The position numbers and the translations under genes are program-made. A stretch of DNA of 64,000 bases from Jutongia huaianensis (GTDB taxonomy: Bacteria > Bacillota > Clostridia > Lachnospirales > Lachnospiraceae): the NCBI RefSeq assembly GCF_014384985.1, contig NZ_JACRSX010000005.1, positions 1 through 64,000 on the forward strand. Reading direction: 5' to 3'. Below are positions 1-7,889 of this stretch, piece by piece; the first letter of the stretch is position 1, and every line of letters starts with the position of its first letter. A model generated the notes under the pieces. That model was not told where the DNA came from. It did not search any database and saw only the letters and a program-made list of their open reading frames with translations.

Positions 1-497
1 TAGAAAAATTAAATGAGTTTCTACATCCCAAAAAGACAGAACAGGTTGAGGGGGATATTCACATTTATGGAAGCAATATATATGAAAAAATATGTAGGGA
101 ATTGACAGATTCTACAGATGAACTAAAAACGGTAGATCTTCGCACCTTTCATTTACTTTATGAACAAAAAATAGTGATAAGGGATCGAATATCCTTTATC
201 ATGCATAAATATCACCTTAATGAATTATTAAAAGTAAAAGAGGATTATGAACAAATTGTAGATAGATTTAGAGATATCCGTCTTGTATATTTAAAACAGT
301 TGTATCAAGAAGATGGATATGAGGTAGGAGAAATACAAAGAGTATATTCAAAGGAGGTAAATAATCGTATTGGGAACATGGTTAAAAATGCACAAAAGGA
401 GGAGCGGAAAGTTTTATTAAATTTAGAGGAATTATTGCAAATGATAATTAAAAATAATATTACATATTCAGTTGATGCAAAAGGAGGAAATCAATGA
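1..497 (+). CDS. C-terminal part of an unrecognised protein, cut by the left edge
   Basis: The reading frame is open from the first bases of the window to the TGA at 495-497, so the TTG at 102 is not a real start and the gene begins outside. About 164 residues are visible. They are charged and mostly helical in character (many E, K, L, I), without signal peptide, membrane segment or Cys motif. The stop overlaps the start of the next gene as ATGA (494-497), and that gene's ribosome site AAAGGAGG lies inside this one, so the two are translationally coupled. The pattern HIYGSNIYEKICREL followed by a helical tail faintly recalls the C-terminal half of BtrH_N-type proteins, but I cannot establish this. 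Function unknown. Confidence 0.75.
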   Translation, partial: EKLNEFLHPKKTEQVEGDIHIYGSNIYEKICRELTDSTDELKTVDLRTFHLLYEQKIVIRDRISFIMHKYHLNELLKVKEDYEQIVDRFRDIRLVYLKQLYQEDGYEVGEIQRVYSKEVNNRIGNMVKNAQKEERKVLLNLEELLQMIIKNNITYSVDAKGGNQ

Positions 498-2701
498 AGA
501 AGAACTTTATTAAGGGAATATCAATTGCGTTATCAATGGTTGTTGCAATGGTTTCCTGTACTCAGGAAATAAAAACAGCAAAGGGATTTGTCGGTGGCTT
601 GTTTTCAGGTAATACATATCAGATTCGTGTAGATGATCAAGGAGAAAGGGAGGGATATATTGTAACGACAAAAAGTCAGAAAGCGTATGAAGGAATAAAG
701 AAAAATCTTCAAAACGAAAAATTAGAAAGCGAGATGTATAAGCAAGAGTCTATTTTTGAAAATGAAAAAATTCTTGTTATGAATCTTACAAAGGAAGAAG
801 CAGAACAAATTGATCAAATGAAGGATGTTGAAACTGTTGAAAAAGATGTGCAGGTTACGGCAAATGAGGTAGTTCCGGTTAATAAGGAAGAGGTTGACCG
901 AGTGGTAAAGGAGAAACGGGAATTTCAGCTTGATCAGTGGAATTTAAAGGCGATTGATTGTGTGGAAAAGGAGATCGATTGTGGAACCCAAGATAAGGAG
1001 GAGACATCTCGGGAAAAGGTTAAAGTGGCTGTTTTAGATTCTGGAGTTAGTTATAATGAAGGGATTGATGTGTGTCAGAGGGTTAATTTAGTAAATGAGA
1101 GTAATATAAATCCTTGCTTTGAGGATGCAACAGGACATGGAACTGGAATTGCAGGAATGATTGTGGGCAACAAAGAAAAAGGGGGGCTTGATGGAGTATC
1201 AAACGATATTGCATTGTATTCGGTACAGGTTTTAGATCAAAATAATGTTGCTCCTGTTAGTCGGATTGTAGAAGGGATTTATTGGTGTATTAATAATGGG
1301 ATAGATGTTATTAATCTGAGTTTAGGATGTAAATATGATACTGAAATTCTATCAACTGCAGTTCGGGATGCTATAAATGCAGGCATTATTTTAGTTGCTG
1401 CTGCGGGCAATGCCGGTGAGGACAATGGACAATTAGAGTATCCGGCTGCCTATAATGAGGTTGTAGCAGTCGGATCTAGTGATGAACATAATCACGTTTC
1501 GACTTTTACTTCTGGAAAGAATCAGATTGATGTGATGGCACCGGGAGAAAAGATATGGACTTATAGTATGTTAGGCGGCTATATGGCAGTTGATGGCACA
1601 AGTATCGCAACCGCCCAGGTTACAGGAGCTGTTGCCAGAGTTTTACAGGTAAAAAAAGATGCGGATGCAGCATATATCCGAAAGCTGTTGAGGGTAAGTA
1701 CTACACGGGAAGATGAGTCACAAAAAGTTGGTGTATTGAGTGTAAAGAATATGCTTCAAATAACCGAAACAAATAGTAATATCAATGTGGATATTGATGC
1801 AAGAAATATAAAAAAAGATGTTCATTACGATGTTGATAATATTGTGTCGGGGTGCTGGGGAAAAGGAACCCATGAAATAATTGTTAGAACGCAGTATTCT
1901 GGCGCATATGTAGATTTAATGGCCAAAGCGGCATATACTGCAGATGAGTTGTTCTCTGCAGACAAAATGTTACATGGACAACATAATTATGTGAGAAATT
2001 TACATTTTTTGTATATGGTTGCAAGACGGATTAAAAATAGCTCGACAACTATTAATAATCAGACGAAATTAAACAATTTGTTAAATAGTGTTACGACTAC
2101 GAATAATAAGGATGGTCATTTTGGAACGGATGATGTGAACAAATTAAGACAAATATTAGTGGACTATTTAAATATAACAGGAATTAGCACAAGTAATGCT
2201 GAAAAAGGAGCACGTGTTATAGGATTAGCATCTCATTTATTAGGAGATAGCTTTGCTCATCGAACGATGGTTCCCAAGGATGATACATTGGTAAGTTCGG
2301 ATTTGTTTAGCAAGGATATGTGGGAAACCTTTAATTGGAAAAAAATACATTTTGTAATTGAAACAAGGGATTTGAAGTTTTTTGATTTGGCAACAACTAA
2401 TTATGAGGATAATGTATCATTTTACAATCAGCGTTATATGGTGACTCGTACAAGCGTAGGTAACCTCTTAAGTATGTATGGAAGTGATCAGGCTTTTTCT
2501 GCGAGATCTATTTATGGGGTGTCGTATGATATGAAACTAAATAATCTTAAAGCTTATGGAGAGAGTAATGGTTGTGTAAATGATGGATTGGAGGCAATCA
2601 GTACAGACGTGTATCGTGTAAATAGGAATCATCGAGAACCTTCAAAGTATATATTCGGAAATGAAGACGACTTTTTACAGTATAATTATTTTGTATGTTA
2701 G
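494..2701 (+). CDS. Subtilisin-like (S8) serine protease, secreted or lipid-anchored, with extra C-terminal helical domain
   Basis: A 735-residue subtilase. Residues 1-22 form a signal peptide ending in MVSC, a weak lipobox, so the enzyme may be lipid-anchored outside the cell. Residues about 55-125 look like an I9-type propeptide. The catalytic triad is visible: D182 in AVLDSGV, H215 in GHGTGIAG, S370 in GTSIATAQ, with oxyanion N306 in AAAGNAG. After the protease (ends near 420) there is a further 300-residue region, absent from ordinary subtilases, containing HLLGDSFAH (581-589); its H-x3-D pattern recalls the metal-binding helices of zinc phospholipase C-like proteins. The start at 494 is fixed by AAAGGAGG. 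It is coupled to the gene upstream and followed 12 bp later by a surface LRR gene. Substrate unknown. Confidence 0.9.
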   Translation: MKKNFIKGISIALSMVVAMVSCTQEIKTAKGFVGGLFSGNTYQIRVDDQGEREGYIVTTKSQKAYEGIKKNLQNEKLESEMYKQESIFENEKILVMNLTKEEAEQIDQMKDVETVEKDVQVTANEVVPVNKEEVDRVVKEKREFQLDQWNLKAIDCVEKEIDCGTQDKEETSREKVKVAVLDSGVSYNEGIDVCQRVNLVNESNINPCFEDATGHGTGIAGMIVGNKEKGGLDGVSNDIALYSVQVLDQNNVAPVSRIVEGIYWCINNGIDVINLSLGCKYDTEILSTAVRDAINAGIILVAAAGNAGEDNGQLEYPAAYNEVVAVGSSDEHNHVSTFTSGKNQIDVMAPGEKIWTYSMLGGYMAVDGTSIATAQVTGAVARVLQVKKDADAAYIRKLLRVSTTREDESQKVGVLSVKNMLQITETNSNINVDIDARNIKKDVHYDVDNIVSGCWGKGTHEIIVRTQYSGAYVDLMAKAAYTADELFSADKMLHGQHNYVRNLHFLYMVARRIKNSSTTINNQTKLNNLLNSVTTTNNKDGHFGTDDVNKLRQILVDYLNITGISTSNAEKGARVIGLASHLLGDSFAHRTMVPKDDTLVSSDLFSKDMWETFNWKKIHFVIETRDLKFFDLATTNYEDNVSFYNQRYMVTRTSVGNLLSMYGSDQAFSARSIYGVSYDMKLNNLKAYGESNGCVNDGLEAISTDVYRVNRNHREPSKYIFGNEDDFLQYNYFVC

Positions 2702-2713
2702 GGAGGTAACACT

Positions 2714-3973
2714 ATGAGAAGACATGGTAAAACAATATTTCTGACAGCAATTTTGGCAATCATTACAGTGTTTGTGATTATGGACAGAGGTTATACGGGA
2801 GCAGACAATACGACGGTTGAGACGGATGCTAAGAAAGTTGGTGCGGCAAAGAAAAATCCGGGACCATTCTGGACACTGTCACCAGATGAGCAAAGATGGG
2901 TTGATGTGGAAAAAGACGGTCTTTGCTATGATAAAACAATTGCCGTGGATATCTGGGATCATCCGGAGAAATACGGCTTTAAATATTTGGATGACGTGTA
3001 TCAGCTTATTGCCTTTAAACAGGAATTTGATTCGGAAGGAAATGCAAAATATACAGATGTTACAGTTCCCGAAAAATTGAATGGCATCCCGGTGGTGAAT
3101 CGTTATTGTTTTGAAGGGCATTACGAGTTAAAAAGCCTTCGGATAAGAGCAAGATACAGCTGCAGGAATGACATTATCTGGTCGGCAATGCCCAGCGGTG
3201 ACCCCAAATCAATAAAGGGCTGTACGGGTCTGGAACATTACGAGCTGCCAAGGGATGTGCAGTGGCTCAGCAACGATGATCTGGCAGATTGCACTACGAT
3301 CAAGTCTTTAAATATTCCAAAGAATGTGACTGCTATTATGGAGGATGCGTTTCGCGGGTGCAAAAATTTAAACACCTTTACGTTTGACAAGTTTTCCAAT
3401 TTGAATAATGTAGACGGATTGCGTAAAACATCATGGTGGAAAGAAAATACACAAAAAAATGGTATGACAATTTATCAAAAATGTCTGGTCGATGCAGGAA
3501 GAAAAGGAGGAACGATCACTTTACGGGGGGATAAGGTGGAAAAGGTTCTGGACAGTGCTTTCCGAAACAGCAGAGCGAAAACAATCCGACTGGAAAATAT
3601 AAAGACACTGAGTTATTCGGCACTGGCGTACAATAAGGCGGAGAAGATTGTTTTGGGAAAAGGAATCCGTACGATTCCGGAGGGTTGCTTTAGCGGTGAT
3701 AAAAAACTAAAGGAGATCAGAATCACCTCAAAAGAAAAAATAATCTGGGGGAAAAGTGTTGATACAGAGGATAGTTACTATACCGTTGTCGGTTTGGAAC
3801 AGGAAGCGTTAAAGAAAAATCAAAAAATTGACATCTATATTTACAATGACAAGCTTCACCAAAAGTCGCTTTACCGGGCGAATTTGTCGGCGAAGAAGGT
3901 GACACTGCATGTTCCGGCAAAAATGGTGTCGAAGTATCGTGATTGTGTGAAATGCAGGGTGGTGTCGTTATAA
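2714..3973 (+). CDS. Membrane-anchored or secreted BspA-type leucine-rich-repeat protein, copy 1
   Basis: 419 residues. An N-terminal hydrophobic stretch (about 8-24) serves as signal or anchor. The rest is extracellular and contains LRR_5 (BspA-like) repeats, best seen around 195-225 (LNIPKNVTAIMEDAFRGC) and 285-340. Such repeats usually mediate protein or host-surface contacts. GGGAGGTAAC lies just before the ATG. It is the immediate downstream partner of the subtilase, and the same pair order recurs in the second copy at 4108-5857, so the two products probably act together. Binding partner unknown. The last 82 bases of coding sequence are identical to copy 2 although the rest has diverged. 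Confidence 0.85.
   Translation: MRRHGKTIFLTAILAIITVFVIMDRGYTGADNTTVETDAKKVGAAKKNPGPFWTLSPDEQRWVDVEKDGLCYDKTIAVDIWDHPEKYGFKYLDDVYQLIAFKQEFDSEGNAKYTDVTVPEKLNGIPVVNRYCFEGHYELKSLRIRARYSCRNDIIWSAMPSGDPKSIKGCTGLEHYELPRDVQWLSNDDLADCTTIKSLNIPKNVTAIMEDAFRGCKNLNTFTFDKFSNLNNVDGLRKTSWWKENTQKNGMTIYQKCLVDAGRKGGTITLRGDKVEKVLDSAFRNSRAKTIRLENIKTLSYSALAYNKAEKIVLGKGIRTIPEGCFSGDKKLKEIRITSKEKIIWGKSVDTEDSYYTVVGLEQEALKKNQKIDIYIYNDKLHQKSLYRANLSAKKVTLHVPAKMVSKYRDCVKCRVVSL
3882..3963 (+). repeat. 82-bp exact direct repeat, copy A (3' end of LRR gene 1)
   Basis: Every base matches 5766-5847, whereas the flanking coding sequence of the two LRR genes differs frequently. This implies recent homogenisation (gene conversion) or marks the homology used in the tandem duplication. 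Confidence 0.9.
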
Positions 3974-4107
3974 TACATAATGTCTGCTGATTAAACAGAA
4001 AGACACAGATTTACAATCCTATATCTGTCCTAAATCCGGTACAGATGTAAAAAGGAAAAAAGTATTCGTCTCTGCATCTTAAACAGATTCGTAACAAATA
4101 CGGATAA

Positions 4108-4593
4108 TGCGATGGATGTAAGCTGGGTTTTCTCCAGCTTGGTGGTAATACAGCTCATGCCGTAACAACGTTTGCTTATCCGGCTGCCTATAACGAGGTT
4201 GTAGCAGTCGGATCTAGTGATGAACATAATCACGTTTCGACTTTTACCTCTGGAAAGAATCGGATTGATGTGATGGCACTAGGAGAAAAGACATGGACTT
4301 ATAGTATGTTAGGCGGCTATATGGCAGTTGATGGCACAAGTATCGCAACTGCCCAGGTTACAGGAGTTGTTACCAGAGTTTTACAGGTAAAAAAAGATGT
4401 TCATTACGATGTTGATAATATTGTGTCGGGGTGCTGGGGAAAAGGAACCCATGATAATATTGTAAAAGAGGTATGTTCTGGAAATTATATTCATTTAATT
4501 TCTCAAGGGGCATATATTGCTGACGACGATTATAGCAAAGTAGTTTTTGACAATGAAGATGATTACTATCTATATGATTATTATATCTGTTAG
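4108..4593 (+). pseudogene. Decayed second copy of the subtilase
   Basis: From 4177 the sequence is almost identical to 1440-1660 of the intact subtilase, in the same frame, starting at residue about 317, so the Asp, His and Asn catalytic residues are missing while the GTS motif of the catalytic Ser is kept. A TAA at 4105-4107 closes the frame upstream and no start with a ribosome site is present. Relative to the intact gene it lacks 159 bp (53 codons), precisely between two copies of AAAAAAGATG (1652-1661 and 1811-1820 in the intact gene). It also lacks the whole extra C-terminal domain, jumping to a tail (NEDDYYLYDYYIC) matching the intact gene's tail. The 3974-4170 spacer holds no gene; it has a 7-bp stem (4120-4126 with 4134-4140) and no other signal I recognise. 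Confidence 0.85.
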
Positions 4594-4603
4594 GGGGGAT
4601 AGT

Positions 4604-5857
4604 TTGAAAAAAATAGAATATTTTTTGATTGCAATTCTGTTCATTGGTGGAGGACTCATAATATATGACGGTATTGGTTGTAAAGAAAAAACTGAGATTA
4701 TTTCCGATACAAAGAGAGCCGGTGCAGCAATGAAAGAAAAGAGCCCTTTTAGCACCTTGTCTCCAGATGATAATAATAAATGGATTGCCTTAAAAAAAGA
4801 GGGGTTGTGTTATAATAAAACGACAGCAGTGGAAATCTGGGATTACCCGGAGAAACTGGGGTTTGAATATGATGATCCGGTATATCAGCTTGTGGCATTT
4901 GAACAGGAGTTTGATGAGAAGGGGAATGCAAAATATACAGATATTGTGGTCCCTAAAGAAATAGATGATATTCCTGTTGTGTATTGCAAAAGTTTCGCAG
5001 GACATTATGAAATTAAAAGTTTACGTGTGGAATCGATGTACAGCAGTTATTCTAATCTTGTTTTGTCGCAGAGCCAGGAAGCCCATGTAGCATCTGTCAG
5101 TGGATGTACCAGTCTGGAGTATTACGAACTGCCTATGGGTATACGAACACTATCCGAGGGGGATTTTAAGGATTGTAAGGCGTTAGGTTTTGTTAGAATA
5201 CCCAAAGATGTAGAATGGATAGGGAGTAAGACTTTTCAAGGATGTAATAACTTAAAGAATATTACATTTGATAAATTCTCCAATATGCGTAATGCGGATG
5301 GCTTGAAAACTCTGAATTGGTGGATAGAACATAAGGATAAAAATGGTGGGATAGTTTACAAAAAATGTTTCGTGAATGCGGGGGATAATGCGAGAAAAAT
5401 TGCTGTTCGGGGACAAAAGGTAAATAAAATATTGGAGAATGCATTTCAATCCAGCAGAGCCAAGAAGATTACATTAGAAAATGTAAAGAAATTGGAGAAT
5501 TATGCTATGGCTGGTAGTCAGGCAGAAGAAATTGTTTTAGGAAAAGGAATTAAAATAATTCCGACAGGATGCTTTGATAGAAATAAAAATCTGAAAAAAA
5601 TTAAAATAACTTCAAAGGAAAGAATTATCTGGGGAAAGGATATGCGCACAAGCGGAGAGTTTTATTTGGAAGTCGGACTGGAGCAGAATGCGTTAAGGAA
5701 AAATCAAAAAGTTGACATTTACATTTATAATGACAAGATTCACCAAAAGTCGCTTCGTCAGGTGGATTTGTCGGCGAAGAAGGTGACACTGCATGTTCCG
5801 GCAAAAATGGTGTCGAAGTATCGTGATTGTGTGAAATGCAGGGTGGTACCGTTATAA
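4604..5857 (+). CDS. BspA-type leucine-rich-repeat surface protein, copy 2
   Basis: Paralogue of the protein at 2714-3973, 417 residues against 419, aligning from the N-terminal membrane segment (MKKIEYFLIAILFIGGG) to the identical C-terminus. The frame is open from an ATG at 4547, but that start lies inside the protease remnant; TTG at 4604 has GGGGGG 5 to 10 bases before it and gives a start matching copy 1. LRR_5 repeats are visible in the middle and C-terminal half. Unlike its sister it has no functional protease partner upstream. Probably an exposed binding protein; ligand unknown. Confidence 0.85.
   Translation: MKKIEYFLIAILFIGGGLIIYDGIGCKEKTEIISDTKRAGAAMKEKSPFSTLSPDDNNKWIALKKEGLCYNKTTAVEIWDYPEKLGFEYDDPVYQLVAFEQEFDEKGNAKYTDIVVPKEIDDIPVVYCKSFAGHYEIKSLRVESMYSSYSNLVLSQSQEAHVASVSGCTSLEYYELPMGIRTLSEGDFKDCKALGFVRIPKDVEWIGSKTFQGCNNLKNITFDKFSNMRNADGLKTLNWWIEHKDKNGGIVYKKCFVNAGDNARKIAVRGQKVNKILENAFQSSRAKKITLENVKKLENYAMAGSQAEEIVLGKGIKIIPTGCFDRNKNLKKIKITSKERIIWGKDMRTSGEFYLEVGLEQNALRKNQKVDIYIYNDKIHQKSLRQVDLSAKKVTLHVPAKMVSKYRDCVKCRVVPL
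5766..5847 (+). repeat. 82-bp exact direct repeat, copy B (3' end of LRR gene 2)
   Basis: Identical to 3882-3963. See copy A. Confidence 0.9.
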
Positions 5858-5876
5858 TACATATTGGAGTGCTTAA

Positions 5877-7313
5877 ATGACAGGATCAGTAATTGATAAA
5901 ACTGTGATACGCAGAGAAGCAGAGCATATAAACAGGATATACCCGGAGACGACTTCGCAGAAAAAACTGATCCTGTTGGTCAGTGACAATTCATTGGAGA
6001 CCATCGCTCTGTATTGTTATCATATGATGAAGAGAAATACCGTGCTGTTGGTGGGAGATAAGAAGGTTTCAGATATCGGGGCGTTGATCAGACAATTTAT
6101 GCCGGATGAGATATTTATGAATCGGAAGAAAGTGAGGGATGCGGAGGCAGAGCCGGATCTGCACAGATCAATGGAGGATTATCAGACGTGCTTTCCATAT
6201 TATCAGTATGTGCGGTTTCGAAGGAAACGGAGGTCGCCTGATACATTATCATTATATGATGATCTGGCATTACTGATGGTGACCTCCGGCAGCGTTGGTA
6301 ATGGGAAGCTTGTGGCATTATCTTATGATAATCTCAAAAGTAATGCGCAGGCAATTATTCAATCGCTGGAAATTGATGAAAATGACAGCGCAGGGGTGCT
6401 GCTCCCGGTATCCTATGTGTATGGTCTGTCGGTGGTAAACAGCCATCTGCTGGCAGGCGGGAGTCTTCTGCTTCCCGCAGGAAGTATGTTTCAGAGGGGA
6501 TACTGGGACTTTTTGGAGGCCTGTGGTGTGACGTCCTTCTGCGGTGTTCCTTATACTTATGAAATCTTAGACTGGTTAAGGATATTATCCAGACCATGGA
6601 AGAAACTGAGACTTTTGACGCAGGCAGGAGGAGCCATGAGCCGGGATATGAAACAGAAGCTGCTGGAGTGGATCTATGATAGGAGGCATCAGGGTATTAC
6701 GACACATCTGGCAGTGATGTATGGGCAGACGGAGGCGACAGCAAGGATGAGTACATTCTTTTTGGATCAGCATCCGGATAAGCTGGATAGTGTGGGAAGA
6801 GCTGTTCCGGGTGGGGCCTTTCAGATAAAAAACGGAGATTATACAGGAGCCGGCGATATTTACTACCGTGGAGCGAATGTGTGTCTGGGGTATGTGATGG
6901 AAAGGGCAGATCTGTCGGGAAATGCAGCTATATGGAGACAGAGTGCCGGGCTTTTGGACACGGGGGATGTAGGGAGGCTGGACGATGAAGGATATCTTTA
7001 TATTACCGGCAGGAAAAAGAGATTTATAAAATGTAATGGCGTGCGGATCAGTTTAGACGAGTTGGAAAGAAGCATAGAAAACAGATGGAAGGTACCGGTG
7101 GTGTGTATTGCAAAGGTTTCCAATGAGCAGTTGACACTGTTTATACGTACAGAGGATTTTGGAAACCTTGATCGAGTGGAACTGGAGGGATATCTGCGGC
7201 AGCTTGGGATAACGAAAGGACAGTGTCAGGTTCGGAAGGTTCGGGAATTTCCTTACTGTGACAATGGAAAAATTGATTATGCCGGTTTTTGTGAAGGGCG
7301 GAATGGAGAGTAG
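5877..7313 (+). CDS. AMP-binding (ANL superfamily) acyl/aryl adenylate-forming enzyme
   Basis: 478 residues with the adenylation signatures in order: P-loop TSGSVGNGK at 136-144 (Thr/Gly-rich loop), YGQTE at 282-286, TGD at 362-364, the hinge ITGRKKRFIK near 376-385, and C-terminal NGKID at 463-467 carrying the probable catalytic Lys. It should activate a carboxylate with ATP and pass it to CoA or a carrier protein. No carrier, condensation or thioesterase gene is adjacent, so the acceptor is unknown. Somewhat shorter than typical acyl-CoA synthetases (500-550), because the N-terminal part is compact. The next small gene starts inside its last codons, suggesting co-expression. Confidence 0.88.
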   Translation: MTGSVIDKTVIRREAEHINRIYPETTSQKKLILLVSDNSLETIALYCYHMMKRNTVLLVGDKKVSDIGALIRQFMPDEIFMNRKKVRDAEAEPDLHRSMEDYQTCFPYYQYVRFRRKRRSPDTLSLYDDLALLMVTSGSVGNGKLVALSYDNLKSNAQAIIQSLEIDENDSAGVLLPVSYVYGLSVVNSHLLAGGSLLLPAGSMFQRGYWDFLEACGVTSFCGVPYTYEILDWLRILSRPWKKLRLLTQAGGAMSRDMKQKLLEWIYDRRHQGITTHLAVMYGQTEATARMSTFFLDQHPDKLDSVGRAVPGGAFQIKNGDYTGAGDIYYRGANVCLGYVMERADLSGNAAIWRQSAGLLDTGDVGRLDDEGYLYITGRKKRFIKCNGVRISLDELERSIENRWKVPVVCIAKVSNEQLTLFIRTEDFGNLDRVELEGYLRQLGITKGQCQVRKVREFPYCDNGKIDYAGFCEGRNGE

Positions 7314-7737
7314 TGTGGAATTTGAAAATAACGGGTTAAAAAACAGCATTGCCGGAACCCTGCGATTAGTCGGAATACTGCTGTCAGGAGCGTGGAATGA
7401 TAAATATAAGCAGCCGAGGTTTGTGGAAAATGCGGCACAGGAGGATTTTTATCAGAGGCTTCTGCAGCAGATCGACCGGGGGGAGATCAACGAGGCAGAA
7501 AATGAATTGCTTGCATATGTGGAGGAGGCAGAAAGCAGATTGCTGGAAACACAGGAGAGAAGAAAGAGGGCGGAGGATACTGTACTAAATATGGGACTTA
7601 GTGTATATGGCTATATGAATGAAAAAGGGGATGACTTTTTGGAGAAAAGTCATTACTGCCGGGATGAGATTGAAGATGGGGTGAGGGGACTGCTGATGCG
7701 GTTTGGTGTCAGGATTCCGGTGGAGAAAATCCTATAA
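7303..7737 (+). CDS. Small conserved-looking protein, DUF6483-like
   Basis: 144 residues from ATG 7303, which overlaps the end of the adenylating enzyme by 11 bases and has AAGGGCGGA upstream. The frame extends back to 7258, but that start lies well inside the neighbouring gene. Soluble, acidic and helical. The middle (GEINEAENELLAYVEEAE) and the end (HYCRDEIEDGVRGLL) recall DUF6483 proteins, whose role is not known. The overlap argues for translational coupling with the enzyme upstream. Confidence 0.6.
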   Translation: MESSVEFENNGLKNSIAGTLRLVGILLSGAWNDKYKQPRFVENAAQEDFYQRLLQQIDRGEINEAENELLAYVEEAESRLLETQERRKRAEDTVLNMGLSVYGYMNEKGDDFLEKSHYCRDEIEDGVRGLLMRFGVRIPVEKIL

Positions 7738-7755
7738 ATGACACTGTGGAATGCC

Positions 7756-7784
7756 TTGTGTCAAGGGGAGGATATTGTTATAAT
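7756..7784 (+). promoter_or_regulatory. Sigma-A type promoter of the first AAA/nuclease gene
   Basis: TTGTGT (7756-7761), 17-bp spacer, TATAAT (7779-7784). The same arrangement (TTGTGC, 17 bp, TATAAT) precedes the paralogue at 40892. Confidence 0.65.
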
Positions 7785-7786
7785 AT

Positions 7787-7854
7787 ACGCAAAGGTTACT
7801 ATTCACAGCAGTTTTCTGTGGGTTCTGGCGGTCGTGAATAGCAACACGCAAAGG
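7787..7854 (+). promoter_or_regulatory. Structured 5' leader: 12-bp stem flanked by 9-base direct repeats
   Basis: GTTACTATTCAC (7795-7806) pairs with GTGAATAGCAAC (7834-7845), with only one non-Watson-Crick position, which is G-U in RNA. ACGCAAAGG occurs immediately before the left arm (7787-7795) and after the right arm (7846-7854). The stem would begin within a few bases of the predicted transcript start. No U-run follows, so it is not a terminator. It may be a dispersed palindromic element or a regulatory leader; the paralogue at 40892 lacks it. Confidence 0.6.
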
Positions 7855-7889
7855 CGGAGAGTGCAGCATCCGGGAAAGCAGGTGAGCGT

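Noticed and set aside
4547..4603. Start of LRR copy 2 at ATG 4547
   Set aside because: It lies inside the protease remnant and lacks a ribosome site; TTG 4604 has one and matches copy 1.
7739..7763. Terminator TGACAC/GTGTCA after the small protein gene
   Set aside because: Six-base stem with a long loop and no T tract; it overlaps the next promoter.
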